Part shown: piece after piece, positions 48,638 through 61,100 of the stretch
Layout: each line of letters opens with the position of its first letter
Numbering within the stretch: the stretch's first letter is position 1
Assembly (NCBI GenBank): GCA_032719365.1
Contig: CM064873.1
Coordinates: forward strand, 44,182,332 to 44,246,331
Length of the DNA: 64,000 nucleotides
Origin: Prinsepia uniflora
Lineage: Eukaryota; Streptophyta; Magnoliopsida; Rosales; Rosaceae
Direction: 5' to 3'
Translations under genes and position numbers: made by a program
The notes under the pieces: model-generated
Told to the model about the DNA's origin: nothing
The model's database searches: none
The model's input: the letters and a program-made list of their open reading frames with translations, nothing else

Positions 48638-49228
48638 TCAGTGAAACAAATAAGGGTACTGTTCGCGCATTAAGGCCTCAGGTTCCCAAGTAGCTTCCTC
48701 CACTTGATGATTTCTCCACAATACCTTAACCAAGGGAACCGTCTTCCTCCGTAAGACCTTGTCCTTCCGATCCAAAATCGCTATAGGCTGTTCTTCAAAA
48801 CTCAAGTCTTCCCTCAATTCAACATGTTGTGCTTCCAGAACATGCGAATCATCCCGTATATACTTCCGAAGCATAGATACATGGAAGACATTATGTACCT
48901 TTGCCAGGTCTGCTGGTAAGGCCAACCGATAAGCAACAGGACCAATCCGCTCCAAGATCTCATAAGGTCCAATTTAACGAGGACTCAGCTTCCCTCGTCT
49001 GCCAAACCGTACGATTCCCTTCCAAGGAGATAGCTTCAAGAAAACCCAATCTCCTACTGCAAATTCCAAATCCCTTATCCTACGATCGGCGTAGCTCTTC
49101 TGTCGGTCCTGAGCTGCCTTCAATCGATCTCTGATCAGTGCTACTTTTTCCCGTGTAAGATATACCAGCTTGGAAGTAGTAAGTCTCCTCTCACCAACCT
49201 CAGTCCGACACAATGGAGTCCGATATTG
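48638..49228 (-). pseudogene. H integrase C-terminus and chromodomain
   Basis: The frame holds the integrase C-terminal part (VGDWVFLKLSPWKG, then IGPYEILERIGPVAYRL and VHNVFHVSMLRKY). It ends in a chromodomain-like segment with VKVLWRNHQVEEATWEPEAL near the last 35 residues. In chromoviruses this domain is thought to guide integration to heterochromatin by binding methylated histone H3. A TAA at 48974-48976 interrupts it. The terminal 105-codon stretch after that stop is open and ends at 48638, just upstream of the polypurine tract. Confidence 0.88.
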
Positions 49229-50038
49229 TCACCCGTACAGAGCCTCATAAGGAGCCATCCCAATACTCTCCTGATAACTGTTATTGTAGCCGAACTCCAT
49301 CAAAGGTAAATGAGACTCCCAAGTACCCTGAAACAGCAAAACACAAGCTCGCATCATGTCCTCGAGAATCTGGATAGTCCGCTCAGACTGTCCATCGGTT
49401 TGAGGATGAAATGCAGTATTGAAATGCAACTTTGTCCCAAAAGCTTCCTATAAACTCTGCCAAAACCGGGAAGTAAACCTCGGGTCTCTGTCCGATACTA
49501 TCGACTCCGGAGTCCCATGCAGCCGAATAATCGCGTCAATGAACAACTGTGCAAACTGCACCAACCTGACGTTCTCCCGTACTGGCAAGAAATGAGCAGA
49601 CTTCGTAAGTCTATCCACGATCACCCACACGCCATCGTGTCCCTTCGGTGTTCTGGGAAGCTTGAATACGAAATCCATCGTCAGGTGATCCCATTTCCAC
49701 TCGGGGATCGGCAAAGGTTGCATTGCTCCATAGGGTCTCTGCCGCTCAGCTTTCACCTGTTGGCAGATCAAACATCTACTGACATACTCGGCAATCTCTC
49801 GTTTCATTCCTGACCACCAGTAATGCTCTCGAAGTGTACGATACATCTTGGTCCCACCAGGATGCATCGCATAGGCTGAACAGTGAGCCTCATCCAGTAT
49901 CACCTTCTTCAAGGTTTCGTTCTCGGGTACACACAACCGTTCATCCTTAATCAAAGCTCCATCCTCGCGAATCTCAAAGTCCTGTCTTTCTCCAGCCTCA
50001 ACCTCAATCCGTATGATGCCCAAAATGGGGTCCTCATA
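49229..50038 (-). pseudogene. H integrase, zinc-binding and catalytic core
   Basis: The HHCC zinc-binding region is visible (AHCSAYAMHPG and CLICQQ), followed by the catalytic core. Asp in TMDFV, Asp in IVSDRD and Glu in TDGQSERT lie in order, with 35 positions between the second Asp and the Glu (DD35E). A TAG at 49448-49450 splits the core between the second Asp and the Glu, and a TGA at 49229-49231 follows the core. The catalytic residues themselves are intact. The enzyme would join the cDNA to host DNA in the nucleus. Confidence 0.9.
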
Positions 50039-50710
50039 CTAAGCATCAATAACCTGATCAATCAAAACAGGTCGCACGTGGAAACTCGCTAGGAGTGCTC
50101 CCTGACCATCCACAGTCAACTCTACTCCCAGTCTAGGGAGCTCAACCAACAAAGGTAACCGGACCGTCCTCAGATGCGACAAAGAACTAGCTGACTTCCT
50201 ACCCAAAGCATCGGCTACCACATTAGCCTTTCCTGGATGATACTCGATAGTACAGTCGTAGTCCTTAAGCAACTCCAACCATCGGCGTTGTCTCAGATTC
50301 AGTTCCTTCTGAGTAAACAAATACTTTAAACTCTTGTGGTCCGTGAAGATCCTGCATCTCTCGCCGTACAAATAATGTCGTCAAATCTTCTGTGCATGAA
50401 CCACCGCAGCAAGTTCCAAATCATGAGTAGGATAGTTCATCTCATGGGGTTTCAACTGTCGGGAAGCATAAGCAATCACATTCCCATGCTGCATCAATAC
50501 ACAGCCCAAACCCTGTAAAGAAGCGTCACTATAAACCTCGAACTCCCCACTATGGTCTGGAAGGGCCAACACAGGAGCAGATGTCAACCGCCTTTTAAGC
50601 TCCTGGAAACTCTGCTCGCAGTTCTCATCCCATTCAAACCGAACTCCTTTCTGAGTCAGCCATGTCAATGGAGCGGCTAGAATCGAAAAGCCCTCAATAA
50701 AGCGCCGACT
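50039..50710 (-). pseudogene. H RNase H domain and RT thumb
   Basis: A frameshift near 50710 leads into [20 protein letters not shown] (RT connection), then RNase H motifs [13 protein letters not shown] and LELAAVV, a TGA at 50381-50383 where the family has a conserved Trp, then [14 protein letters not shown] and [20 protein letters not shown] at 50039-50041 ends the block. RNase H removes the RNA strand during reverse transcription. Confidence 0.9.
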
Positions 50711-51555
50711 GCTAACCCCAGAAAACTCCTGATCTCTGTCACCGTCTTGGGCTGTTCCCAATTTGCTACCGCCTCAACCTTCTGAGGATCCACTCTAATG
50801 CCCTTGGCTGAAATCACATGTCCTAGAAATCCAACACTGGTCAACCAAAACTGACACTTGCTCAACTTCGCATACAACTGATGCTCTCTCAGGGTCTTAA
50901 GCACTATCCTCAGATGTTTCTCGTGCGCCTTCGCACTCTTCGAATACACCAAAATGTCATCAATGAAGACAATCACGAAACGATCCAAGTATGGTCGGAA
51001 TACTCGGTTCATAAGATCCATAAAAGCTGCTGGAGTATTAGTCAATCCAAAAGGCATCACAACAAACTCGTAATGACCGTACCTGGTCCGAAAAGCTGTC
51101 GTCGGTACATCCTCCTCTTTAACCCGTAACTGATGGTAGCCGGAGCGAAGATCAATCTTCGAAAAGTAATGTGCTCCCTTCAATTGGTCAAACAAATCAT
51201 CAATCCGGGGTAAGGGATACTTATTCCGAATCGTTACCTTATTCAATTGTCTATAGTCCACACATAATCTCAAACCTCCGCCTTTTTCTTGACAAATAGT
51301 ACAGGTGCTCCCCAAGGTGACATACTCGGTCGAATGAATCCCATATCGACCAACTCTTGTAACTGTGCCTTAAGTTCCCTCAATTCTGTAGGTGCCATGC
51401 GGTAAGGAGTCTGTGAAATAGGCTGTGTACCTGGTAAAAGATCAATCGTGAACTCGATCTCTCGATGAGGTGGTAATCCTGGCAACTCCTCGGGGAAAAC
51501 ATCGGGAAACTCCCGTACCACTCGTATATCCTCCGCCCTCACTGGCGAAGCACGT
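50711..51555 (-). pseudogene. H reverse transcriptase
   Basis: It begins with EFPDVFPEELPGLP and FTIDLLPGTQPI, then APVLFVKKK, a frameshift near 51280, then [31 protein letters not shown], and the catalytic [10 protein letters not shown] motif (Asp pair near 50961-50956). It ends at RSFLGLA, where the next frameshift occurs. The catalytic motifs are intact but no single frame covers the domain. Confidence 0.92.
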
Positions 51556-53052
51556 GTACCCCTTACGCAACAGCTTGCTAGCCTCAAGTGCAGAAATAAC
51601 TCCAGTAGGAAGTGCACGTTGATCACCTTGAAACGTAGTCTCTGGTAATCCTGGACTCCGAAAAGTCACTCTCCTATCGATACACTCTATAGAAGCATGG
51701 TGTCTCGTCAACCAGTCCATACCCAGGATAACATCGAAGTCCCGTAGATCCAATGGTAACAAGTTCGCCATTAACTCAACCTCACCTACCAACACTGGAC
51801 ACTCTCTCAGAACCTGAGTCACTACCAACACCTCCCCAGTAGGTGTACTCACCCCTAAGGCACACTCCAAAGCAGACACCTCCCTCTCCGTCACCAGACT
51901 ACAACTCCGGGCTATAAACGAATGAGTAGCCCAGGGATCTATCAAAGCAAAAACAATGTGACCAAGTATGGTAAGTGTACCTGTCACCACCCCCGGTGCT
52001 GATCTGGCCTCCTGCTGGGTCATAGCAAAAACTCGCGCCTGAGGTCTTGATGACCTACCGCGCCCTCTAGAACTGTTCATGGCACCACCGCCACCTCTAG
52101 GGCCTGCTGTCCCCGACACAGATGCAGTACTCCGCCCGGGTTCTGCTGTACCTCGGCCTGCTCCACCCTCCTGAGCTAACAATGGGCACTCCCTCCGAAA
52201 GTGTCCTAGCTCTCCACAGTAGTAGCAAGCATCCCTACCGGGTCCACCGGTCTGCCTCCCAGTAGAAGCAACAGAAGTAGCACTCGCCTGAGGAGTCGGC
52301 TGTGCCCTAGCACCCCGAAATCCTGAGCCCTGAAAATTGCCTGGTCTGCCAAACCGGGCTCCACCAGCCGATGACGAACCACCATAATTGCCCCGCTTCG
52401 GGGTCCTCTGACTCGATGCTCCAGGAAAAGAATGCTCTCGGCGTCGCACACTGCCCGAGTACTGTGGCCTGGTAGGCAAACTGGCCTCCATTCTAACAGT
52501 AGCGTCAGACAACTCCCGGAATGTAGCAAATGAGCCGGCTGTCACAATGGCTCTAATCTCTCCTCGAAGACCCAACTCAAACCGACGACACTTCTCCGCC
52601 TCGGTAGCCACAAATGCAGGAGCGAATCGGGATAGCATCTGGAATCTCTGTTCATACTCAGCCACTGTCATGTTCCCTTGCTTCAACTGAAGGAACTCCG
52701 CCTCTTTGGCATCCTGAAAGGAGCGAGGATAATACTGGTCCAAGAACCGCTCCCGGAAAGTCTCCCACGTCACAGTATGTGCATCCCAGCTGGACAACTC
52801 CAGCGTATACCACCACTCATACGCTGCACCGTCTAACAAAAACGTAGCCAACAAGACCCGGTACTCTAGAGGACAATGCATCACCCCAAAAATATGCTCG
52901 AGCTGGGTGATCCATCGGTGAGCTTCCTCTGGGTTTGCCCCACCGCTGAAAGTGGAAGCCCCAAGTCGCTGGGCTCGCTCAATCGAAGCTCTCTCAGTCC
53001 CTCTCGCCGCTTCGTCTTCAGGTCGTGGAGGGGGTTCACGTCGCGGAGGCAT
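51556..53052 (-). pseudogene. gag: H gag and protease
   Basis: The 536-codon frame starts at the ATG at 53052, about 80 bases after the primer site. Residues 30-190 are the retrotransposon gag domain (GASTFSGGANPEEAHRWI, ERFLDQYYPRSFQDAKEAEF). A Gly/Arg/Ser-rich linker follows, then the zinc knuckle CYYCGELGHFRREC (276-289) and the protease with IDPWATHSFI (371-380) and DFDVILGMDWL (438-448). The usual Gly of the D-(S/P)-G-A active-site loop is Trp374 (codon at 51933-51931), so the protease is probably dead. After about residue 498 (near 51556) a frameshift leads out of the pol frame, so the last ~38 residues are spurious. Confidence 0.93.
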
Positions 53053-53135
53053 AATCGATCGTACGCTGAAAGAGGCATAGAATTAATAAACCAACCTAGA
53101 TACGACCTCATACTGACACAAACCGACAAACCTAT

Positions 53136-53147
53136 GCTCTGATACCA
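53136..53147 (-). other. H primer binding site (initiator-Met tRNA)
   Basis: The minus strand reads TGGTATCAGAGC two bases after the end of the 5' LTR. Confidence 0.93.
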
Positions 53148-53417
53148 ATTGTCAGGACCCGTCCCAAATATCGCCTCGATACCGGGGACGAACCCTGCTC
53201 CCGTCTGACAATCACACTCAAAGTACCAAAATAACCTTAATACCACTATAAGCATAACTATCAGACGAAGGAGTAAATATAATACAACTGTAAGTCAGAG
53301 CATAGTTCTACAAAATGGGCACAAAATCCTACTATGCTAGTCTCGCAATGGAAGAACGTCGTAAGCTCTATGCCTCGATTCCTGCCTCAACGTTCACCCC
53401 AACGCTATTACGACTAC

Positions 53418-54252
53418 CTGGAGGGAAAATTTAAAACCAAAAAGTGTGAGTGGACTAGTATAAATAAAAGTTTCAAAAACATTTTATCATCAAATCAGAG
53501 TTAAGGAAAAAAAAATAATAATAATATTTGTTCCCTCCGGTTTGAAAACATGCATGCCTAACGAATATTTTGAAACCACAACATCAGCGATATAATGTAT
53601 TTCATAAACCACTGTATAAAAACCCCGTCTGATCAAACATGCTGGGTCTATCCGAGTCTTTAAACTCAACCAGTCCTCAAATGTAATCCGAGTCTTTAAA
53701 CTCCCGAGTCTTTAAACTCAATAGGCCTATGGGGGTAATATCATAAATGTCCGAGTCTTTAAACTCCCGAGTCTTTAAACTCAATCTGGGCCCGTCCCCT
53801 ATCCATCAGAACAACCGGGTCTTTAAACCCATATCCAGATCCAGCAAATCCAATCCAAATTCAATGTAAAACCATTTCTAAAGCCATAGCCAAACTCGAA
53901 TTCGAAATCCCCGGTTCGAAGCCCTTCCGGCGTTTAGAACCGTCATTCCGAACCCAAATCCGGAAATCCAGTTTTTTAAACCAAAACCCGCGATTATCTA
54001 AAAATCATGTTTCATAATCCATTTATCATCATCAGAAAACAATTTTAAATTGAAATCCCTAAGTATGGCATCAAAATCCGAAATCCAATTTTTTTCCTCG
54101 AAAACGTACGAAAATCCAAAAATGCCTCGTAAAACGTGCAAGCATATCAATCACATATAATCACCATTAAAAGCATAAAAACCATATTTAATATCATAAA
54201 ACATAAATAAAACAGTTAGGCATGCTCGTAAGGAAAGAAAGAGTCCACTCAC
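53418..54252 (-). other. Candidate structured LTR intron (H 5' LTR)
   Basis: On the minus strand GTGAGTGGAC starts at 54252. The matching arm is 53455-53446 and CCCTCCAG|GT ends at 53418. The span is 835 nt with GAGT/ACTC hairpins at 53650-53830. It lies between the LTR start and the gag ATG, so it could be a leader intron. Confidence 0.42.
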
Positions 54253-54527
54253 GAATCTGAACGAGTCAATCGCGCTCCGTGCGCTCCTCGACCGTCTGAG
54301 GCGTCTCCCGTCCTGTCAATATGCACCAAATAGGGTCACAAATACATCAAGGATACTAACCCTAATTTCCCCAATTTTTCGGGAATTTATTCATATTTTA
54401 ATCTTAGACCCTAAACCGTCCGGATTCCCGAACTCTCTCATAACATCGTCCGATTAACCCGAAAATCACACCAATGTATTCCTTAGAACATTTGGAACCA
54501 AAACCATGTTGGAAGTTTCGCTGGAAT

Positions 54528-57500
54528 TGACAGGACCGCCCCCGAAAGGGGCATCGATAACCGTGCCCGGTCCTGCTCCCGTCTGGCAAGACGACTGAAA
54601 ACCCCAAGTTACCCTCAGTACTTGCCAAACTAGGGATAGCCACACGTACTTACTCATGCCTCCGCCCCTCGTACAGCCTCGAACAACGCGCCACGACCTG
54701 GAGGGTCCATAAAAACCAAAAGGTGTGAGTGGACAAAAATAATTCAGTTAAGCAAAACAGTTACAACAAGCGTTTTTACCCTCCGCGTAAAAACGAATGC
54801 ATGCATACAAAAATCATTTTGCAATCCGTTACAAATTTCCACATAAGAAATCAGTATATGACAAACAAAATCATTTTCCCTTTCTCAACCATCGGGCCTT
54901 AGCCCGCAGTCATAAACACCGGGCCTCAGCCCAAAACCATGAATCAAGACCAAATGCACAACATAATCCAAAACCAACAACCATATACCGGCCACTGCCC
55001 AACTCAACCGAAACATCAGAAATCACCAATAAATCACAAGTCAATCATTTGCTGGATTTCAAGTGCGCCCGAGTCTTTAAACTCAAAACCATGCGCATAA
55101 ACAGGCCTTCCCGGGATATCAACGAGTCTTTAAACTCAGAACATAATCAATAGGCCTCGGGGGTATCACAGTAACCGAGTCTTTAACTCACGAGTCTTTA
55201 AACTCATTAAGGGCCCTCCCCCGTCATCAATTAACCGAGTCTTTAAACTCAAAACGTGCTCCAGCAATAGCACCGGGTTTTTAAACCCAAAACAATTTTC
55301 AAACACAACAACGGGTCTTCAAACCCAAAGCAGTTCTCAGCGGGTCTTTAAACCCCAAAACAGTTTATCAATCACGACAACGTGGGATCCATCCCCAAAA
55401 TCATATTTTTCACAACAGGACCCATGGTCCGAATTTCCACATTCATTTTCCCCAAATCATACTTTACGAACATAATCAAATCATCATGAAACACGGGGCA
55501 TGCAAAATCAGACCAAATCACTTTATTAAATCCTTTTTCATTCCCGAATTCGAATTCGCAATAATGATTCCGTAAGCTGGCATCCGGAAGCATCATCCCG
55601 AACCCAAACCAAGAATCCGCTTTGTTATTTCCGAAAACCGAAATCGTGTAAGTCAAAGTTACTTTTATACCCCGAGCATTAAGCCCGAAATCACCTTTTT
55701 CAAAATCCATTTTAATTCCTTGAAATCACTTCATTTCTCAAATCTCATTATCAAAACATCAAGACCACAATCATAATTACCAAAATCACAATCCAAGCAA
55801 AACATACTCAAAACCCACATTTAAAATCCTCAAATCACAAGTCTCATTTTAATTCCCCAATTCAAATATCAACAGTGATCGAATCACAATAACTCAAAAT
55901 CTCGTAAAACGTGCAAATCCGGAACTTTCTCGAAAAACGTGTCAAAATCGTAAGTCACACTCGCAAATCATAAACAACCTTCTTAAATCATTTTACACCC
56001 ATTTCATATAACTTCTTCCATTAAACCATCATTAAGCATAGAGTGACCATAGTCTCGAAATACGTGGAATTTCACATGTATAGTAAAAATGCGTATAAAT
56101 ACGGGAATTGAATACATATAAATACGGAAATCAAAATCAACCACAACTTATAATCATGATCATAAAATCATAGAAATAATTTATGCATGCATTAAATTTT
56201 GAAAGCAACGTCCACTCACACACCGTCCAATAGGGCTCGGTTTAATGCCGCACGCAGTTCCGTAATTCCCGATATTTTTCAGAAATTCCAAATCCTGCCC
56301 GAAAACATACTTTAGTGTCACAAAGGCATAGATAACAACATGCCAATTTCCCATAATTTTTCGGGAATTAATCATTAATTACAAACGTAACGGAAATCTT
56401 CGGACCCTCGGAACCACATTGAAACGGTGTCCGAAAATTTCGAAACCAACGCTAAAAGGTTCGTTACATTGTGTAGAACAAAAATCGTTTTGAACTCACC
56501 TTGAAAATCGGCCCCACGTACCGTCACGAGCCACCGCAAGCGGCTGCGCGTGACACTCACGCGCCAGCTACAGTACGGTGCACAGTCGTCGTTCCAACCC
56601 GGATTACTGGTAAACGGGCCATTTCACCCGCGACTCGACCCGATCAAATTCCTGCGAGAACCCATCTAATTTCATCAATTGACCCCACAATTAGACTCGC
56701 AATACACTCAATTAGGGGTCTGTAATACTCATTCAAATCGACACGGTCAAAAACCAACTCAACTGAACTCAGAACGTACATGAAGTTCATCGTCCCAGTT
56801 CATCACACCGTCACTGATTCCTTCAATTGATCAGTTAGGAAGCATCGTAGACTCACCCTCACGATTAATGTAAACTCAATTTCACAAGAGCTTGCCTCCA
56901 GGACCACGACTCCAAGCCCGGTTTCCCTGCAACTCCGTCGTGACTGTCCATGGCTCCCCAGGCTTCGAGCTTCGGTCCCCTTGATCTGGATCGACTAAAT
57001 GGGGTCTCAGAAGACTGAATTGAGCTTCGAATCGGCTTGGGCTGGCCTACATTTGGGATTGAACTTTTGAATTTGATCAAGCACAGTTTCGGGTTCCAGT
57101 GCACCATTTCCACTCAATTTCCTCGTTTCTCCTCTCTCTCTGTTTCTCTGAAGTCCTCAGCCCATCTCAAACACCCCAGAAACGATCAAACCAACCAATT
57201 AATCCCCCCAAGCCGACCAGTGCCCTGCTCAAAATTCTCAAACGGATAAAATAATTCCATGGTGCTCTGCTCCTCCCATTTCCAACGGCACCCGCACAGA
57301 CCCACTAACACTCCACTGCGCCCAAGTGCAAAAACAATTCGCAAGCCCAGTGCTCCAATTCCAACCTCACCCGTTCACTGATCGTGCTTGCACAGAGGGG
57401 GTGGGAAAATTCGAACCGTGGGAGAATAAGGAAATGGACGGCCCAGATTTGTCCAGGTTGAAGAATTAGATTAGATGGAGGGTCCAGATTCACTCTTGGG

Positions 57501-58110
57501 ATTAAGTGGCAATTTTAAAATAATTAAACTCAATTACTTTAATCCACATTCACCAGATCAAAGCACAAGTCCATATTTTAATGTTATTGGTCCCTGGGCC
57601 CCACCTAGGATATCTGACCCAATCAGAATAAGCCACGTGTCCTTGCCTCATAATGCGTGCATAGTGAAATCGAACTTACGTGACCCGTAACTTTCCCGTT
57701 CGAAGTCCGATTTCGACGTGCCACCCGTCGTCGTATTCAGGACATCGAGACCTTCCTAACGGTTCTTGGCCCTCGGCCATCGGACCTCCCGATCAAAAAG
57801 TCAACATTTTTCCCTATTTCGTTCAAATTACGAAAATGCCCTTGGCTTCCGAACGTCATAACTTTCCCCCCCGAACGTCGGAATCGAACGTGCCACCTGT
57901 CTATGAACTCGTGACGTCCCCGACTACGTCACGGTCATCGGTCAAAGTCCATTTGGCCGCCCGAATTAAAAGTCAACGTTTTACCCACGACTAGGGGCAA
58001 AACGGTCATTTTGCACCGTTCGTCCGAATTCGCCCAACTAATCACCGAGTAACCCCGCTGATCATGATTAGTTAGAAATCTAATCCCGAATTCCGGGATG
58101 GGTGGTTACA
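54528..58110 (-). mobile_element. Solo LTR nested in the H 5' LTR, TSD GGAAT
   Basis: On the minus strand it begins TGTAACCACCCATCCCGG and ends GGTCCTGTCA, with GGAAT at 54523-54527 and 58111-58115. At 3583 bp it is the longest solo LTR here. It carries a CGCG hairpin (56546-56564), TGACG-N10-CGTCA (57912-57931) and TTTAAAGAC-type hairpins (55065-55350). It is the innermost layer of the right-hand nest. Confidence 0.93.
54698..56219 (-). other. Candidate structured LTR intron
   Basis: On the minus strand GTGAGTGGAC starts at 56219, the matching arm is 54734-54725 and CCCTCCAG|GTCGTGG ends at 54698. The span is 1522 nt. Confidence 0.4.
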
Positions 58111-61100
58111 GGAATCCTCCCCACGCGCCGCCCAAAGTGGCTGCGCGTGTGCCTCACGCGCCTGCTACAATGTTTCTTGAACCTTGAGTCACCCGGTTCA
58201 ACTGTGTTGAACCAGCGTGACCGGTTCTCTGTAATTCCTCCAACATTTCAGTCCAATCCAATCCCAGAAGCTTCGTCCAATCCTTAGCAATCTATTCATG
58301 TCCTAACTTCGAAGAATCACGGCCTAAAACCCCTCGACTTCACCCTCGAAACAGACGGCCTGTGAGCCCTGTTTTGGCCGCCGGCCACCCAGGTCCTCCC
58401 CCGTCACGGCGACCATCCTAGACGACTCCTAGGACCTCCCTGAACCTCACTTCACTCACCAATTCCCTCGACTCTAGCCCAGGGTCCACGATTATTGAAA
58501 ACAAAATCACGGGAAAAACAGGGGATTCAAACCATACCTTCGAACCGTCCATCGCCGTCTGCACCGCCATGTGCCACGGTGCTCGTTGAGTCCCCTGCAA
58601 TCTCCTGAGCCTCCTATTGCCTTGGTTTGAGCCACCACATGGCACAACCACCGCCACAGTCCACCGTCTCTCTGTTTTCTCAAAAATTCAGCCGTCCACC
58701 GTCGTTCCTCCGTGCACGGTTCCAGTCCAAAACACGATCAACAACTCACCCTCGTCTCTCTATCACTCTTACAAGTCATCAACTCACTCACCCTTGCATT
58801 GAATCGATCGAACACTCCCAATTTCCCACTCTCTATTTCTCTGTGTCGAAGCCAATTGCACGGTGCACATTGAACGTTTTGTAGCCGTGTGTATGTAAGA
58901 TCATCCTAGAACCATCCAACCATCCCCACGTGTCCTCTTCTCCATGGTCTGCACAAAATATCCCAATCCACTATTGCCATTTGTTCTGATCTGATTGGGC
59001 TTAAGGGGAAAAAGACCAAATTGCCCCTAGTTATAAAAATTACCGTTTTGCCCTTGAACTTTCCAGACCCGTAACTATTTCATCTGACGTCCGATGACAG
59101 CGTACCGCCTGTCGTTGTACTCAGGACGTCGAGACCTATCTAACGGTCCTCGATCTATGTGAAAATCACAAGTCCACTAAAAAGTCAACATTTTCCTCAA
59201 TTAGTCAAAATTACGGTAACACCCTCAATCTTCCGAACGTCATAACTTTTTCTCCGATTTTCCGAATCGAACATGCCACCTGTCTACGGACTCGTGACGT
59301 CCTAAACTATGTCACGGTCAATGGTCAACACTCATCCAACCGGTCAATCAAAAAGTCAACTTTTGACGCACTATTCACAAGGGCAAAATCGTCCTTTAAT
59401 ACAAATATTTACAAAAATTACATTTATACCCTTCCCGAAGGTACGGGTTGTTACACCTAGGGAACACATCCCCGATATAGTCACGATGACATCATATCTA
59501 TCTAGTGTGCACACTACTCGGGGTCTCACTCCGAGTCTTATTCCAAGAATCTCCATCTGGGAGGCTCAATCTCTGGATCTAGTCCGAGCTCTCTCTCTTG
59601 ATCTAGTCCATATATCTCTCTGGAATCTGGTCCGGGACCACAACATAATAAGTAACCACCACTCCTGGAACGGGATCCCTATGGGGATACCCACTCTGGT
59701 ATGTGGATCGTGACTCTCCAGGTCGACGTCTGGGGGAGACCATATAATTAATATGGAGGGTTCATTCATTTCAAATCTCTTTACTTCTTTCTCAAAACAC
59801 TTTTCAACTGGGTCTCATGCCCGATTCATCTCAACGGGATTCCTCGAATCCGATTCAAATCCATTTCGCAGGCCTCGGCCTAAATCCACAGTTCAACTGG
59901 GTCTCATGCCCGAATTCATATTTCATAAATCGAACTGGGACTAAAGCCCGATGTTACAACCAACTAGGCCCTAAGCCTGAAACCATAAAGCAACAGGACC
60001 TCAAGTCTGATTTCACAACTAACGGGGCCTTAAGCCCGATATCTCAACTAAATAGGTCTCAGGCCCGATATCATAAATCAACGGGGCATCAAGCCCGATA
60101 GTACCACTAATTGGACCTCAAACCCCAATCGTAAACCAACTGGACCCTCGGTCCGATCGTATGGCTCAAATGGATCCTAGGTCCGATTCCTCGTCGAATC
60201 AAATGGACTCCAAGTCCGAGAGTTTGTCAATCAAATGGGTCTCATGCCCGATTTCATATTTCCAAATCCAAAACCCATTTATTAAACCCTCATTGAAAAC
60301 GTGGTACACAAAGGTTCGACATAAAGCCGAAAACATCGAAAAACGTGCAAATATTTCGATCCTAAGCTACCACAAACAAATGCATTCATGGCATCACAAA
60401 CAATATATTAAAATACTTATAAAAAATTTATGCATGCATCAATTTCGAAAGAAGGGTCCACTCACAGACAGTCCGAAGTCGCATCTCGATACGCGTGCCA
60501 TAATCGTCTCCCGGGTCAATCGTCGCCTCCGGGATTCCCAAACCTGTCCAAATCGTAATAGAAGGTTATTAACTACTTAAGTAACCCCTCACTAAAGTCC
60601 CGTAATTTTTCGGAATTTCTAACTATTTTTAAAACCAATCCTAAACCTTCGGACGTCCCGAACTATATCGAAACGATATCCGATTGACACAAAACCCGTC
60701 CCAAAATGTTCGTTACATCGAATAGAAGGTTTCGTGTGTTGAAAGCATTCCCAAATTCCTCCTCACGCGCCCCAAGGATGGCCTGCGCGTGGTCCCACAC
60801 GTTGGCTACTATAGATCATCCCCTTCCTTCGGCCAGGCCGGTCCGAACCGGCCAGCCCGATTTTTCCTGCAAATCCAGTCCGCTGGACTGGCGTGACCGG
60901 TCCAAGGCCCTCCCATCTTCATTTTTCGTCTTTTTTCTCTCTAATCTATCCTATTCTTCTAGTTTTGATCCTAGGAACATAACTAAATCGATTAGAGGTC
61001 CTAAAATCCCTTAAATCAAACTGGCCCAAAACTCCTTCACGGTTCAAAGTTCCCCAAAATCACCCACGGCTTCACAGTCGTCTAATACCTCCCAAAAACA

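Larger units (their letters stand above)
45884..59455 (-). mobile_element. Element H: chromodomain Ty3/gypsy retrotransposon, full length, coding region broken, TSD CCTAG
   Basis: The LTRs are 45884-48602 (2719 bp) and 53150-59455 (about 2718 bp after removing a nested solo LTR). CCTAG lies at 45879-45883 and 59456-59460. It has an initiator-Met primer site, a polypurine tract, and gag-PR-RT-RH-INT-chromodomain order on the minus strand. Long LTRs, the Met primer and a C-terminal chromodomain fit a chromovirus, probably the Tekay/Del clade. Net length is about 9.98 kb. The coding region has about three frameshifts, five in-frame stops and a changed protease active site, so it cannot move on its own. 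Confidence 0.93.
53150..59455 (-). repeat. H 5' LTR, interrupted by a solo LTR
   Basis: 53150-54527 plus 58116-59455 rebuild an LTR the same size as the 3' LTR. The split lies just after TTTCGCTGGAAT, where the 3' LTR reads TTTGGCCGGAAT without a break. Both intron-like arms and CCCTCCAG|GT are intact in this copy. Confidence 0.92.
45380..60465 (-). other. Candidate structured LTR intron of G2, interrupted by H
   Basis: On the minus strand GTGAGTGGAC starts at 60465, the matching arm is at 45416-45407, and CCTTCAG|GTTG ends at 45380. Removing H and its TSD leaves 1509 nt. H therefore landed inside the candidate intron. Confidence 0.38.

Noticed and set aside
49229..49450. Translational readthrough or recoding at the integrase stops
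   Set aside because: The stops occur with frameshifts and a protease change in the same copy and fit simple decay, so recoding is not needed.
53136..53147. A tRNA gene near GATACCA/GCTCTGATACCA
   Set aside because: This is only the primer binding site complement. No tRNA cloverleaf is present.
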